Below, one piece after another: positions 34,998-47,011 of a stretch of DNA of 64,000 bases (position 1 is its first letter; each line of letters begins with the position of its first letter). Source of the DNA: Calycina herbarum (lineage: Eukaryota; Ascomycota; Leotiomycetes; Helotiales; Pezizellaceae). The notes beneath the pieces were generated by a model, which was not told the origin of the DNA, did no database searches, and saw only the letters and a list, made by a program, of their open reading frames with translations. The translations under genes and the position numbers were made by a program. The stretch spans positions 310,001 through 374,000 of the forward strand of contig LLEY01000048.1 in the NCBI GenBank assembly GCA_001414485.1. Direction: 5' to 3'.

Positions 34998-35715
34998 TTA
35001 CCACGCTTTTGTTGTAGTCCAGGCTTCTTTCGTAGCGGCAGAGTCGGCCAAGGAATAAGAAATAGTAATGCCAAAGTGGCACTTGACTAAATCACTAAGC
35101 TCCTCCTTCTGAAGAGACTCATTCTCCTTCATAGGGAGCAACATAGCCTGCCAAATGAATCCACCTAAAGCAGCCAATGTACACAGCCGCAATGGTTCAT
35201 AGTCCTTAGGATTTTCGACATCTTTGCCAAGAGGTTGCAGTAAGAGAAAATGGAGTACATGCGTATTGCATAGAAAACTCTCAACGAAACCAATGATAGA
35301 GAGAGCGAGGCAAAGACGGTGAAATGGGGGGAATTTCTCCGTCGTCGATTTCGAGAGAGTAACAAGTTCCGCGTTCATGATCACTGTCCAGTAAATTGTC
35401 AAGAAAAGTCGACCGAACTCCCGTGGTACAATCTTCGCTGATGCAGAGAGTGCGGTGAAAGCAGCTGCAAAGGGTTGGATAAAAGGATCTTTCGAGGGAT
35501 TAGCTATTAGACTAGCAGTAGGGAAGAGGAATACTACTCATTATCTTTTTGATTGCCAAGGCAAAGTTGTGTTGTTGGGTGAAGAGATGGGGTTGGGTGA
35601 AGAGGTGCTGTTGGCGGAAGAGGTTCGTTGAGAAGAAATGTTTGATACAGAAAACAGAGACAAGTACTGCACAGCAGAGGCAACTTATACTAGCTAGCGT
35701 CATTTTAGCAGTCAT
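34998..35715 (-). CDS. Unclassified membrane protein
   Basis: Exons 35715-35538 and 35464-34998 join through GTAGTA...TTGCAG (73 bp) and close in frame to 214 aa. The N-terminus MTAKMTLASISCLCCAVLVSVFC is a signal anchor. A small QHLFTQPHLFTQQH repeat follows. Further hydrophobic stretches are GRLFLTIYWTVIMNAELV, LCLALSIIGFVESFL and LAALGGFIWQAMLLP, suggesting four membrane helices. I do not recognise a family. After the stop, a different minus-strand frame (34,775 to about 35,010) continues with a hydrophilic, gene-like sequence (EAPRRSSTDLKVGSQYYNAQDYN). The gene may thus be truncated by a frameshift or have one more intron. It sits beside transposon debris, and expression is uncertain. Confidence 0.5.
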
Positions 35716-36637
35716 CTGAATCTGTTAGCTTCCGGTTTTTGTTCGAGTAACTTCCCGTTTGATAGTGTTGTTCTTTTGTGTCAGCTGGTAGTTGTTTATC
35801 GTTGGTGGAGTTGTTGTATATTAGAAAGCTTCAGTCAGTTTAGTAGAGCATTTCAGCTATATAAAGGTAATTTACACAGTTCCCCGCTCAGACACATCTA
35901 TTAACTATTTGTTATTCCTTACTAAGAGTTATATTCACTAGTAAAAGAGGAAAGATATTACTTAAATAAGCGAATTTCAGTCTACCTCCTTTCTTCTCAA
36001 ATTCAAGCTTCTCTTTCTTTCTCTTTATATAAAAGTATCTTATAATAGACTTAAATAAAAGTAATATTTATTTAATATAGATCTTTGAAAATCTTAAGTT
36101 GTTTTAACAAAGTATAGAGGTTAAGTATAGCGAATCTAGAATATTTCTAAATAGAATTAGTTAATTCAAATCGCCTTATAGCACTTCGCGCCGCGTCTCT
36201 TACAGCGCTTCCTTCTTCTGCCTACAAAACTCTCAAACGAAAAAAAAATAGAACAAAATCAACGAAAAAAACAACAAAACCCTAAGGACCCCCGGAGGCC
36301 CTTGGATAACTCGGGTTGGTTTAGGATACCTAGGTATCCCTTTTCTAGACCCCCAGAGGGGACCCAGGATGAGGGGTGGTGATCAGTCACCCTTCAGGGC
36401 CCACCGGCGAACCGCTGGGCCACCCTCGCTCAACCGTGGTTGAGGAGGGTGACAGGAAAATACTTATTTGTGGTTATGAGAATTTGAAAGATTTGTGGGA
36501 AGGGGGTATGGGCTGGGTGGAGAGTGCGATGTGATTGGATGAGGTGGGTCCACGGATGGGACTAAAGAGACACCAGCAGTGAATTAAAAGGCGTCGATTC
36601 GCTACCATTATGATCCCACCATCTTTCCATGCTAGAT
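35716..36637. other. AT-rich block with a GC-rich insert
   Basis: 35.9-36.2 kb is strongly AT-rich. 36.28-36.46 kb is abruptly GC-rich and holds a perfect 16-bp palindrome, GGATACCTAGGTATCC, at 36324-36339. The change in composition suggests a fragment of a mobile element. No gene is supported. Confidence 0.5.
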
Positions 36638-38571
36638 TTAAACGTCACTCTTCACGACTTCCTTACTTCCGCTCTCCAAACTTCCTCGATATCCCATCGG
36701 CGCTTGACCTTCAACAGCCGACGAGCGATGTAAATCCATCTCGAATGGGCTGCTTCCCCTCTGTTTCTCCGTTGGGAAGAAGGTGTGAAGAATCCAATGT
36801 GTAAAACCAGACACAAAAAAGCCAAAGAAGTACGAGAGATCGTAGACGTGATCCCACCCATTGCCGTTGGCGGTAACCTGTATTCTGCGAATGAAACCAG
36901 CTATACCAAGGTCAGTTTTATCTTCGCGAAACGGGTTTGGGGGAAAAGAAGAACATACGCAAGAGAGGCCAAACCCCCATAGCCCAAGCAACAATCGCCC
37001 TCCAATTAAATCCCATGGTATACCAATAAGCACTCTCCTTCCCACTCTTATACAGATCCCCAATATGTAACTCCCCCCTCCTCACCAAGAAATAATCAAA
37101 GATCAAAATCCCAGTCATACCACTCAAAAAGATACTCCATCCCGAAAGAACATTGATAAAAGTCGTAACACTGTTCACGAAGTTCCAAGGACAGATCGCC
37201 ACGGCAATGACTGTTAGGATGTAACATCCTCGACGGATATTTATCCAACGCGGACAGAGAGCTGCCATGTCCATTCCTGTTGAGATAGCGTTGAGGACGA
37301 TACAGAGTGCGATTTGGGAAGAGAGGAAGGCGAGGCCGGCGAAGAAGGTTCCAGCTCGCGCGGCGGGAGTCAGGGAGACTTTTTGGATGTGAAGGAGGAG
37401 TTCGAAGGGGTTCCAGAAGTATTCGCCGTAGATTTGGTTGGTAGCTGAGGTTATGATCACACCACAGAGAGCGGTGATGATGATGGTTAGGGGACATGTT
37501 ACGCCCTGACCGAAGTAAGAGGCAGTCGGAGTCTTTGCATATCTCGTCCAATCTGGTTTGGGTTAAAAATTGAATCGAAAATGGGGAGTGGTTGGTTGAA
37601 CTTACCAGATTGTCCAACGATACCACCACTCCAAAGCCCGAGGATTGCCTGGATTCCGTATACTACGTTCCAGCTTAACACGCTCCCAGACTCGGTTGCT
37701 GGAGAACTGATCAATTTCCCTGCACCATGTGCTGTTCGAACAGACCAAATCAACATCCCAAAGATGTTACATGTGATCATCACAAATGCAATCTAGACCT
37801 TCGAATTAGCTTTCATTCGAACAAAAAAGGACGAAAACCAACTGACTCTAAGTGGCAATTGAAGCTTCTCTGGCCGAATGAGAAGTAGGGGTGAGAAAAT
37901 AGCAAGGAAGATAAAGAAGCTGACTAGACTGCAGGTATCGACATTTGCAGAAAGGGGGAGGGTGTTGTTCATGTAAGCGAATTTTGGTCCAATGACCGCT
38001 CCGAGGATGATTTTTACTGCTTGTCCTCCCCAGTAGGTTTGTACTCCCATCCAAATACAAGCAGTGACGATACGATTCAGAACTGGCCAGAATCCACCAA
38101 GCATACCCCAAGATCTACGAACCCATTAGTCCAGAATATATATTTGTGAAGCAAAGTGAGTGACCTACGCTCGCGACATAACAGTAAATCCCAAGTGATC
38201 GTTACTCCCCACCCATCCAGCCACAATAGCAATCATAGAGATGATCAACGAGGAACCCACAATCACACCCATCGCTTGTCCAACACTTAAACCCAAAGCG
38301 AGAAGTGTTGAACCAGCGGTCCATGCTGAATTATTTGCTCCGGTGATGATCCAGTATCCTGCAAAGCCTTGCCAATTCCATGTCCTTCTGTCTTCGGGGA
38401 TTGGAATCAGGTCTCGATTGCACCACTGTTTTTCGCGTTAACTGCTTGATTGGGTAGTCCAGAACTTAGGGAACATACATATGTATTCTCGTAATTCGCA
38501 TCTTCGTCGACAGGACATTCGAGTTTATTGGCCCAGTATGAAATCCGCTCTTTGGTCCGTTGGGAAACCAT
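36638..38571 (-). CDS. NCS1-family nucleobase/allantoin-type permease
   Basis: Six exons (38571-38479, 38425-38169, 38114-37847, 37792-37606, 37552-36959, 36900-36638) close in frame to 553 aa. NCS1 (Fur/Dal4-type) hallmarks occur in order: the substrate-facing NRDLIPIPEDRRTWNW, GYWITGANNSAWTAGS, GWVGSNDHLGF, SWGMLGGFWPVLNR, MGVQTYWGGQA, a conserved QSDWTRYAK, NPFELL, FSVG-free loops, FIFDYFLV-like GILIFDYFLVRRGEL, and NWRAIVAWAMGVWPLLPGF. Twelve membrane helices are expected at the plasma membrane, with proton-coupled uptake of uracil, allantoin, uridine or a related ring. Substrate cannot be fixed from sequence. It is divergent from the 2OG oxygenase gene, sharing a 633-bp promoter region. 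The family call is very secure. Confidence 0.93.
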
Positions 38572-39204
38572 TTTCGTAAGTGTGGGGTTGGATGACTTCG
38601 ATTCCTGAGAAGCAGCAGCAATCCAGACCACGAAAAGAGGAGGTGCAGCGAAATCTTTATGTCACCTCAACCCAAGTTCAAAGTATCACAACCTACCTAT
38701 CTTATGGCCCCAAAGCTGTAAGATAAGGAACCCAAATATCCCCTCGCCCCAGTATTCCCCAACCTAAGCTCCGTCTCTGTATCCATATCTTAACGGGTCG
38801 CAACCCGGAAAACAAGGGGAATATCCACAGTTCTTACAACGATACTTTCTCACTTCTCTCATTGGTTGTTTTCTGTGGGATTTGGACTGCAAATATGGAT
38901 AAACGAGGAAAGTTGGCCGATCGAGGACGAAAGTGGGGTAGGCACGGAAGGGTCTACCTATCTCGATCGCGCAACTCTTAGTAGCATGCCTCGATGAACA
39001 TCAAGAAAGAATCTGATTCGATGGTTTGAGGGTGGGAGAGGAGAGAATGGGTAAGCTTACTCTTTGCCCGATCTCTGTGCATATGTAACATCGGAGTTTC
39101 TTAACCGTCTTGTGTTGTGTAACCTATTTCAAGGACTGTCTAAACACTTCACGGATTCCACATCACGCTTCGAAGAAACCTCTGGATATCAAACGCACAA
39201 CAAA
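38572..39204. promoter_or_regulatory. Divergent promoter of NCS1 permease and 2OG oxygenase
   Basis: A 633-bp gap between head-to-head genes of apparently related function. No repeat or open frame worth calling was seen. Upstream in-frame codons of both genes begin only with non-ATG codons. Shared control by the adjacent Zn2Cys6 protein is a reasonable guess. Confidence 0.5.
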
Positions 39205-40373
39205 ATGGCTTCTACAGCTCCAGCACCTTCGGTGTCTATCCCAGTTATCGACTTTTCGAAATGGACATCACCCAGTTCTCCGGAAGACCGTCTCGTCATA
39301 GCAAAAGAACTTGCCGATGCATGTCACAACGTGGGATTCGTATCGATCATCAATCATGGTGTTTCTCCAGAGCTACTCGAAGAGGCATTCGGGATGTCTA
39401 AAAAACTCTTTGATCTCAAAACCGAGGATAAAATGCTCGCTCCCCATCCAGATGGTCCAACGGTGCATCGTGGCTATTCCTGGCCTGGTTTGGAGAAGGT
39501 ATCACAGGTGATAAGCTCGGACCTTGAAGTTGGAGAGGCTTTGAGGGCAGTGACGGATTGTAAAGTGAGTGCACGTCTAAAAATATTAGAAAAAACCAGG
39601 AACTGACAAACCACTAGGAGAGTTACGAAATCGGAAGTGAAGAAAACACAGAGCAACCTAATGTGTGGCTCCCCGAAGAAGTGTTCCCCGGCTTCCGAGA
39701 ATTCTTCACAGATTTCTACTGGAAATGTTCAGCCACCTCGCTAGAAATCTTGAGAGCCATCGGAACAGGGATGAAACTGAAAGATCCAGAATTCATGTTG
39801 AAATTCCATACTGGTCATAATAATCAACTTCGACTCTTGCATTACCCACCTATCCCAGCTGCTCAACTGGAAAGCGAGTCGAGTGCTAGGATGCCACCTC
39901 ATTCTGACTGGGGTTCTATTACTATGTTGTTCCAGGATGATTGTGGAGGACTTGAGGTCGAGAATCAGCATGTTCCTGGCGAGTTCATCAAAGTTACTCC
40001 ACTGAAGAACGCCATTGTGATGAATATTGGGGACTTGTTGATGAGATGGAGTAATGGTAAGTCCACATCATGTCTTTTATAGATACAGAATCTGACAATA
40101 CAAACAGATTGGTTGAAATCGACACTTCATCGAGTTACTCTCCCACCAGCTTCGGATCGCTACACGGGAGAAGAACGCATGACCCGAGCTCGATACTCAA
40201 TTCCTTACTTCGTTAGCCCCGACATCGATGCAAAAATCGAGTGTATGCCAGAATGTGCAACAGAAAGCAACCCCAAGAAGTATGAACCAGTCATACAGCG
40301 AGATTACAGACTCATGAGAGCAAAGCTACAATATCCCACTAAAGCAGCACAGCCTTCTGCGGTATCAGTTTGA
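39205..40373 (+). CDS. 2-oxoglutarate/Fe(II) oxygenase, thymine hydroxylase-like
   Basis: Three exons (39205-39564, 39618-40056, 40108-40373) give 354 aa. The N-terminal DIOX_N part has IPVIDFSKW, GFVSIINHG and RGYSWPGLEK. The double-stranded beta-helix core has LRLLHYPP, an HSDWGSITMLFQD iron-binding HxD, GDLLMRWSN, LHRVTLP with the second His, and RARYSIPYF with the Arg that holds 2-oxoglutarate. The order RGYS-PG.EKV, ESYEIG, LRLLHYP, NxGDLL.RWSN and KST.HRV closely follows fungal thymine-7-hydroxylase. Many isopenicillin-N-synthase-like oxygenases share parts of it, so the substrate is unproven. It is a cytosolic enzyme. Its neighbours, a nucleobase permease and a Zn2Cys6 factor, fit pyrimidine or purine oxidation. 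It ends 67 bp from the convergent regulator. Confidence 0.88.
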
Positions 40374-40440
40374 GAACTTCTTAGCCATTCATTATATACT
40401 ATTGGTGTGTTGTTGTACAATAAAAGCATTCAAACAAATG

Positions 40441-42851
40441 TCAGTTTCGAGAGGAAAGTCTGATTCCTTCTGCTGCACCATGAAAGAAAGAGTGCGTCCT
40501 CAAGAGTGAAGGTCTGATCAGACCAATGGTACTCCAGTCTGCATTTTTCGCTGCACTGGTAAGAACTTCTTGATATTTCTGCAACATCTCATATGCTCTC
40601 GAAACTTGAGATTCCGTTGAGGCACAGAAGAAAAGGTATATAAGATGGTTTCCCCCAATAATTAGATTGGAACGACTGTCTATCAAAGCATATTAGCGAA
40701 TACTCGATAAAAGTGGTGATGGAAACTCACAGCGAGGCCAAAACGCATGTAGATCCATGGAAAGTGTATGAGAGATGAATTTCAGGAATGAGTCTCCTTC
40801 TTGGAGTGCTTCTCTATAATACTGGCAAAGTGCTGAATTTGGATTTGCTTTTGACTCGGGTGTCGCTGGTGCCATCAATTGACGTAATACCAAGAATTTG
40901 AGGGCGAAGATTGAAAGGTGGAAGTATCCTAGGATGGTAAGTTTTACCCAAATTCTGGGGAAACTTATGCATACCATTTGTTCTGCTCTCGGGTAGTGGA
41001 TATTCCACATTCAGTTCTTCCGGGAGTGCGATGAGAACCTGCTGTATCTGACTATTGTAGTCCAGAAGTATAGCTTCTCGATTTTCCGCTTCCATCTTTT
41101 GGGCCGCTTGTCGATAACCTTGAAGAGTACTATATCAAGTCAGTACGAACTTGAAGTACAGTGGTAGCCAAGAACCTACTAAGTCTCTTTCAGCACACCC
41201 CAAAGAACCATTGTCATCTTTGCTGTCTCTAAAAACCGCAATGCATTACGGAGTCCGAATCCTCGATCTCCTTCTTCAAGCACATAATTACCAACACCCA
41301 TGACTTGTTCATCGGAAGCCATATCGGCCATATTCAACTCCGGAGTATCAAAAGATTCAACAGAAATATGTGGATTATTTCCATGACATATCGATATCCA
41401 CACATCGTGCATTACAGTTGCCCACCATAATTTCTTCCGCAGCCTCTTCTCCCAAAGAGGCAACTTCCAATTCGTGGGGTCCTGATGTAAGCCCAAACTT
41501 TGAGCACAAGCTGTGGCTTGACAAGCATGTACCCAAATTCTCGGGCTCTCAGTGGTACCACTTATATCTGGCTGCTCGTGGAGAATCAATAGACATGCTT
41601 GTAGTGTGGATAACTTGGGGGAGTCCAGTTCTCGATTTAGCGATGCATGTGCATGTTCGAAAAGTGCGGGTTGGGCGATCGGAGGGTAATCAATTAATGC
41701 TGGGTCTTGGCTCCAGAATGCACAGGCGAGTCCATAGATGGCCCCACGCAAGGATGCTGGTATGCTCAGTTTATCTGTAGTGTACTGGGCGAGGAAAGAT
41801 GATCTTGATAAGATCGGTAGGACGGGATGGACGAAGCGAAAGTAAAGTCGTATTAATGCATCTCCATGTCCTTGGATGTGGGCCTCTATAGCCCCCGAGG
41901 AAGCTTGTTTCACGAGTTGATCCCGTGCTGGAAATGTGTTTTGTAGAATGGAGAAGTGTATAGGTGGTGCTCCAGTAGCCGAATTTCCAGGATAGACTTG
42001 ACGGACATTGAAATCGATGAATTTCGTCTCGTTTAGCACATTATATCGGATGGAAGAAAAGAGATCCGTGTCTTGCTCTCCCGATAATCCAATGAAGTGA
42101 GCGGTGGACTTCTTATCATATTCAAGTGAGAATTGAGCATCCTCTTTTTCCTGGGAGGAAGGTTGACTTGTATTTGCTTCTTGGGTTGGACGTAATGGAA
42201 AAGTCACCGGTGACTTGATTGAAGCTGGAAATTCGGGACTCGACGTGAGTTCTTCCAATGAAAGATATTGTCTAGTCGTCGGTCGTAATTCATTTGGTTC
42301 AGAGCCAGGTGATAGAGATGTTGTAGGGGAAGCAGTTTGATGCTGAAGTTGTTTTCGTGAAGAAACTGGAAATCTCGAATCCTGGGGCGAGACGTGATCA
42401 TTGGAGCACGTAACTTCGTTTGAAGAGGCAGAATCACCGTTTTTCTCTGACAAGTTCTCGTCTGTTACAGATTCCTTTGGTTTTCTATGCCTGATACGAG
42501 GTCCGATGGTAAAAGTGCAAGTCAACCCTCGTAATTCACAAAAACGACCTAAATATCAAAAGGTCAACAACACTCCTTACTCCTCCACGTTATTATCATC
42601 ATACAAGGAGGCTTAACAGTAATTACACAAGCCGATTTCCTAGTCCTGCACTTATCGCAAGGCCTATCTCTTCGACTACGAGATTCCCGAGATCCTCCGT
42701 GCCGGGTTTGGAGATTGATCTTCCGTCTACTTTCTTCGCCTGGCATGTTAGAAAAACTAGTGATAGAAAGAAGTTGGGCGATATATTGAGACGTATTGTG
42801 GAATGATCGTCTGGGTCGATGGGTAGGTAGTTGGGCTAGTTGGCCGATCAT
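40441..42851 (-). CDS. Zn2Cys6 fungal transcription factor
   Basis: Five exons (42851-42605, 42548-41180, 41129-40975, 40928-40731, 40679-40441) close in frame to 735 aa. The zinc cluster is split by intron 1 and reads CDKCRTRKSAC, then CVITVKPPC joined to RFCELRGLTC. This is a complete C-x2-C-x6-C-x7-C-x2-C-x6-C. A Ser/Pro-rich linker follows. The fungal_trans middle homology region runs from about residue 260 (LIRLYFRFVHPVLPILSRSSF, WVHACQATACAQSLGLHQDPTNW, LRKKLWWATVMHDVWISICHG). Either ATG 42851 or ATG 42746 (700 aa) may be the start; the inner one gives the more usual short lead before the cluster. It is nuclear and is probably the local regulator of the permease and oxygenase next door. 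Confidence 0.9.
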
Positions 42852-43810
42852 AACTGTAAGTCTGAGTGTGGAGAGTGGGATGGGGTGCTATCGAAAGCTC
42901 GATAGGCCGAGAGGCACGGGTGCCACTTATGACCCAGCATCCCCAGTTTTTGGATTTTGTGAGACATATTGTTGATTGCGGCTATGCGTGGAGTAACAAA
43001 CTTGTGAAATGGGTGGACTGGGGATAAATTTGAAATGAGAGATGCGATAACGAGCGTGGGCCTCGGCTCTCAAATTACTCACGTGGATGGTAAAACCACA
43101 GGAGTGGAGATGGCTAGAGTTTCCCAGTGAAAGAATAGTAAAGTATTAGTTCTCGTTGAGCTTCTGACTCTCGTTGAGTTGAAACAAGGTTGCCAATAAA
43201 GCTGGAGTAGGTCACGTGTTTTCGCTCCCTTGAGACTTTTACTGCTGCCAAGTCCATGTAACTATCGTATACGGACGCCTAACAAGATGAAACATGAACA
43301 GGTTAGGTATAGGGCACACGTACATCCGTCTCTCTATTGTCTCGGAAATTCTTACATGAAAAAAAGGTATTCCAGCTCGTTTAGGAGATTCAAGAAAGCG
43401 AGTGCCTGGTTCTTCTAAAAAATCCTGGACAATCGCTATAATTGTCCTATAAATTTCCACACACGCTACGTGAAAAGAAAAGGCAAGTGTGCCCATAGGA
43501 AAGCCCAACCTTACATTTCCATACTCGCTTAACCCTTCGAGCCCCTATCCAAATAATATTATGAAGAGCGAGAAAGTCCCAAAGGGCAATTAAAGGAGAT
43601 AGAACATATTTTCAATTAAACGGATCCACCAATACAGTCCTAGCATAACTCATACTCTCTTTGCGAGGATTGAGGGGGGTGGGAGAATTATGGAAATGGT
43701 CAGTAACAGAGAGATTGGTCAATAATTTCAACTTTGAGACCAAAGCACTAGAGCTGAAGCACCACTAATCACCTAAATTTTACCTAGTCCCCAACAACAA
43801 AAAGTGGAAT
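42852..43810. other. Intergenic region, no supported gene
   Basis: Upstream region of the Zn2Cys6 gene and 3' region of the amine oxidase. Short frames only; no repeats noticed. Confidence 0.5.
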
Positions 43811-45624
43811 TCAGTCACCATATCCCCAAGTCTGCATAGTATCTACATTAAAGCCATTTTTCGGAGTCCTCATCCTATCTCCGGTAGTACAACCACGAAT
43901 AGCCTCATAAGAGGCTCTATTCTGACATATGGTCTTATTTCCAGTCAAACACCCTGCGATTGTAGAAGCTGCGAGTTGTCCTTCCGTGTACGCTCCTATG
44001 TTAAAGTATAAGTGTCAGATTCTCCACTTTCAATCGATGAAAGAATCCACGAAACGAAAACAGGAAGTGAGAAAATGGAACGAAGAAGAAATAGAAACAT
44101 ACCTTGCAACCATCCAAAATACCCAACACTGGTAGCCTCACCCGCAAACCACAGCCTCTCCAGATTAGCTCTGAGATTCTGATGAGTCTCCAAACTCAAA
44201 CCTGGCGGCCAATTTGAGAAACTCCCAAAAGACCAAGGTTCCAAACTCCACCTAGGATACATGAAATCCACTGGATCCGGTATCTCCTGTCCAAACATAC
44301 TCCTCAGAACAGCTATGACTTCCCCTTTCGTGGTTTCATCATCCTGTTGCTCAGCAATATAAGACTGAGAATACACAACGGTAACAAAGAAAATTCCAGA
44401 ACCGGGGATAAACCCTGGAGCTGTAAGAGATTGCCAGACAGGATACCATCCTCGACCAACGGGATCAGCGTAGAGGAAGTATTCTGTTCCTGCATTTGGG
44501 CCATGTTCCCAGAAGAAGGAACCATCTGCTTCGGGCGGGAATTGGAGGAAGATCTTGGTGTAGGTTCCCATTTCCATTCCTTCTATGCCGGCTTGTTTCC
44601 AAGCTGGGAGAGGAGGTTCAAACGTGACAACATCGTTTTGGAGGACCCCAAGAGAGAAGGTGCAAATTGCGTAATCGGCTGTAACGCAAGAGCCATCAGA
44701 GAGGGTTACGGTCACTGATTTGGGGGAGTAGGTGATGGAAGTTACGTTCTTTGAGAGAAGAAGACGTGCGTCGTTTGGTTTGAGGAAGGTGTAGGCTTCG
44801 GATTCGATGAAGTAGTTGTAGCCTCGTTGATCGATTACGAAATTGTTTTCATCACTGAATTGGTAGAAAGTGCTGTTGTATGCCTAAACCACAAGTCAAT
44901 TTTCCGGAAAGATGAGTTAACCGAGAAAGAACCCGTGAATATGGGAAAATATGAAAAGGGGGAAACAAACCACTGTGGTAAAAGTCTGACTAGAAATATC
45001 CGGAGAATAAGCAAACTCCCAGTCAAACTTCCACCACTCAACAGCTTGATCCTTCATATTCTTTTTCGGCTTCCAATCTGCAATACTCAATCCTGTCCTC
45101 ATCGTCCTATCCTGGTAATTCTCTGTCAAAATCCTCCCCGCATCTTGTTCGGCTATCTTATACGCAGTTTCATAAACACTCATCCTATCAAGATAATCAG
45201 AAGCACCATTCTCATCAAAGGTTTCGATCCTCGAGAAATTGGAATAATGACTTTCCACCCCCCATTTCTTGATAAGAGTCCAAATCGGATTTTCCGGTCC
45301 GCCAGGTGATCCGAGACCTTGGATCCAATTTGCTCCTAGTTCAATGACATATGGTTCTCCGGTCTTTGGATTCTTGCCAAATGTAGTGTGCTTTACCCGG
45401 CCACCGATGTAGTCGTTTACCTCGAGGATGAGAAAGTCGGAGATCGATGCGTTGTGGAGGGTTTGGGCTGCTGCTATTCCTGCCATTCCTGCGCCTAGAA
45501 CCGCTACTCTCGTCGTTCTGCAGGTTCCATTTTGTGGTGGGGTAACTGGTGTGGCGGTCGAGGTACTGAAAAGGAGGGGTATTGATAACAGGAGCAATTT
45601 GCTCGAGTACCACAAAGGAGCCAT
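43811..45624 (-). CDS. Secreted FAD-dependent amine/polyamine oxidase
   Basis: Three exons (45624-44971, 44883-44103, 43995-43811) close in frame to 539 aa; the short last exon ends in WGYGD. A signal peptide (about 1-24) precedes the FAD dinucleotide-binding VAVLGAGMAGIAAA. Then come EVNDYIGGRV, a LGANWIQG substrate-side loop, and the C-terminal flavin motif LWFAGEATS completed across intron 2 by GAYTEGQLAA. A Cys-containing tail (CLTGNKTIC, RGCTTGD) may form disulfides. Family members oxidise spermine or spermidine, releasing H2O2 and an aldehyde. The exact substrate is not readable. Several N-x-S/T sites agree with secretion. An agmatinase that also carries a signal peptide lies 5 kb away. 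Confidence 0.9.
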
Positions 45625-47011
45625 TTTGACGGAGGAAAACGAGCGTATGAACAAGCAAAATTCGCCTAGAGATCGAAAATGGGAAACAATCCTCTAGATA
45701 AATACTGTTTCCTGTAAAGGGCAATGTATCACTTGACCATCTTGTACTCTGCTCTATCATGTTGTGGATAGCTTCATGCATTGCCGCATCATGATGCAGA
45801 GCCAATGTGATGCAATGCGGACCCGATGGTTTTCAATTCGGCAGTTACAATCACAATTGTTTGCTCTTGCTGTTTTGATGGAATTTTGACCCCAGAGACA
45901 AGGTTTCCAGGGGGTCTCGCGGTGGACATTAAAAGTGGCAGTAAATTCCAACCTAATACTTTAGGACAATTGTACTTGTTCCAAACACCTGGGTCAATAT
46001 TTTAAATTATTCTAAGTGTTTAGAACAATTGCTTCGAATTACCCTAAAAAGCTAGAACAACAAGCGCTAGGTGGGCAGGAAGGTGCAAACCTGATGTATT
46101 TACTGCCACATTTAATGTCCATCGCGAGGGGGTGCAGATCTTCAGCGGGTGGCAGTGACTAACCCTTGCAGAATAGTGACACTTTATCGGAGCCCAGTTC
46201 CTGAAAACGATAAGAGAAATACCTGCATATCCTGTACATAAAAACAAAAACAAAAGTCGCAACTGAAAGGTGGGGGCCCATGCAAGTAAACGCTGAGGTT
46301 TACAGGAATCTGAGACGAAACGAAAAGAATTACCAAACAAGGGAAATATCGAACGAACGCGTCACCCTAATTTTAATATCTCGTGTTGTAACCCTACCTA
46401 GCCGCAACCGTGGAGTGCCTCGAGGCAGATGTCAGCTCTGGCTCTGGGCGTAACATGTCTAAGCCTCAATTCGGTTGCCCACCAAGCCAGAACCCAGAAC
46501 ACCAAATTTGAAATTCCAAATGATGATCGCTGTGACCTGTAACCCTCGGATTGCATATCCCAATAATACTTTGAAGAGAAAAGAAAACATGACAGGAAAT
46601 CGGATGATGGTTGCAATTGTTTTGCTTCGAAATAAACATTAGTGATAATCGCGACCTGTGCCTGATATTGTAGTACATTTTTCCTCGTCCTTCTCGTCCG
46701 AATATCATCATCCATGGACCTAATCCTCTTACGAAAGATGTTCTTTGGGCCTGGACGTCGTTTGTGTCCCAAACTGCCTCATGGCATTGCCTCCTATTGT
46801 CACTTCCTCGTGAGCCCTGCCCAACAAAAGCAACCACATCGCCGACATATTATCGTCTTCTTTGGCGTGACCAGCTCGGCCATGTAACTTGATGTCTCAT
46901 TGACCCAATATCGTGGTGATAGAGCCTCGGTAATCCTGAATATCGAGATTATGTTGTCGAGTTTCCCCATACCCTAGAATTTGTTCTGTGTTCCAAGTTT
47001 CTCTCCATTCC
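45625..47011. other. Intergenic region with a MITE-like element
   Basis: Contains the inverted-repeat element listed separately. The reverse-strand frames at 46.4-46.8 kb have no domain and look incidental. Confidence 0.5.
45911..46132. mobile_element. MITE-like inverted-repeat element
   Basis: The ends 45911-45949 and 46094-46132 are imperfect inverted repeats sharing TGGACATTAAA(A/T)GTGGCAGTAAAT and a GGGGGTC/CCCCCTC rim. They enclose about 145 bp that cannot encode a protein. The interior holds copies of GTTTNGAACAAT/ATTACCC that recur at 60.4 kb. Target duplication is not clear. Confidence 0.65.

Noticed and set aside
36370..36460. tRNA or tRNA-derived SINE (GCGGTTCGCC on the minus strand recalls a B box)
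   Set aside because: No cloverleaf or A box could be drawn around it, so it is left as an unclassified GC-rich island.
46398..46837. Minus-strand frames of about 120 aa
   Set aside because: Two overlapping frames of equal quality, neither with a domain, signal peptide or credible start.
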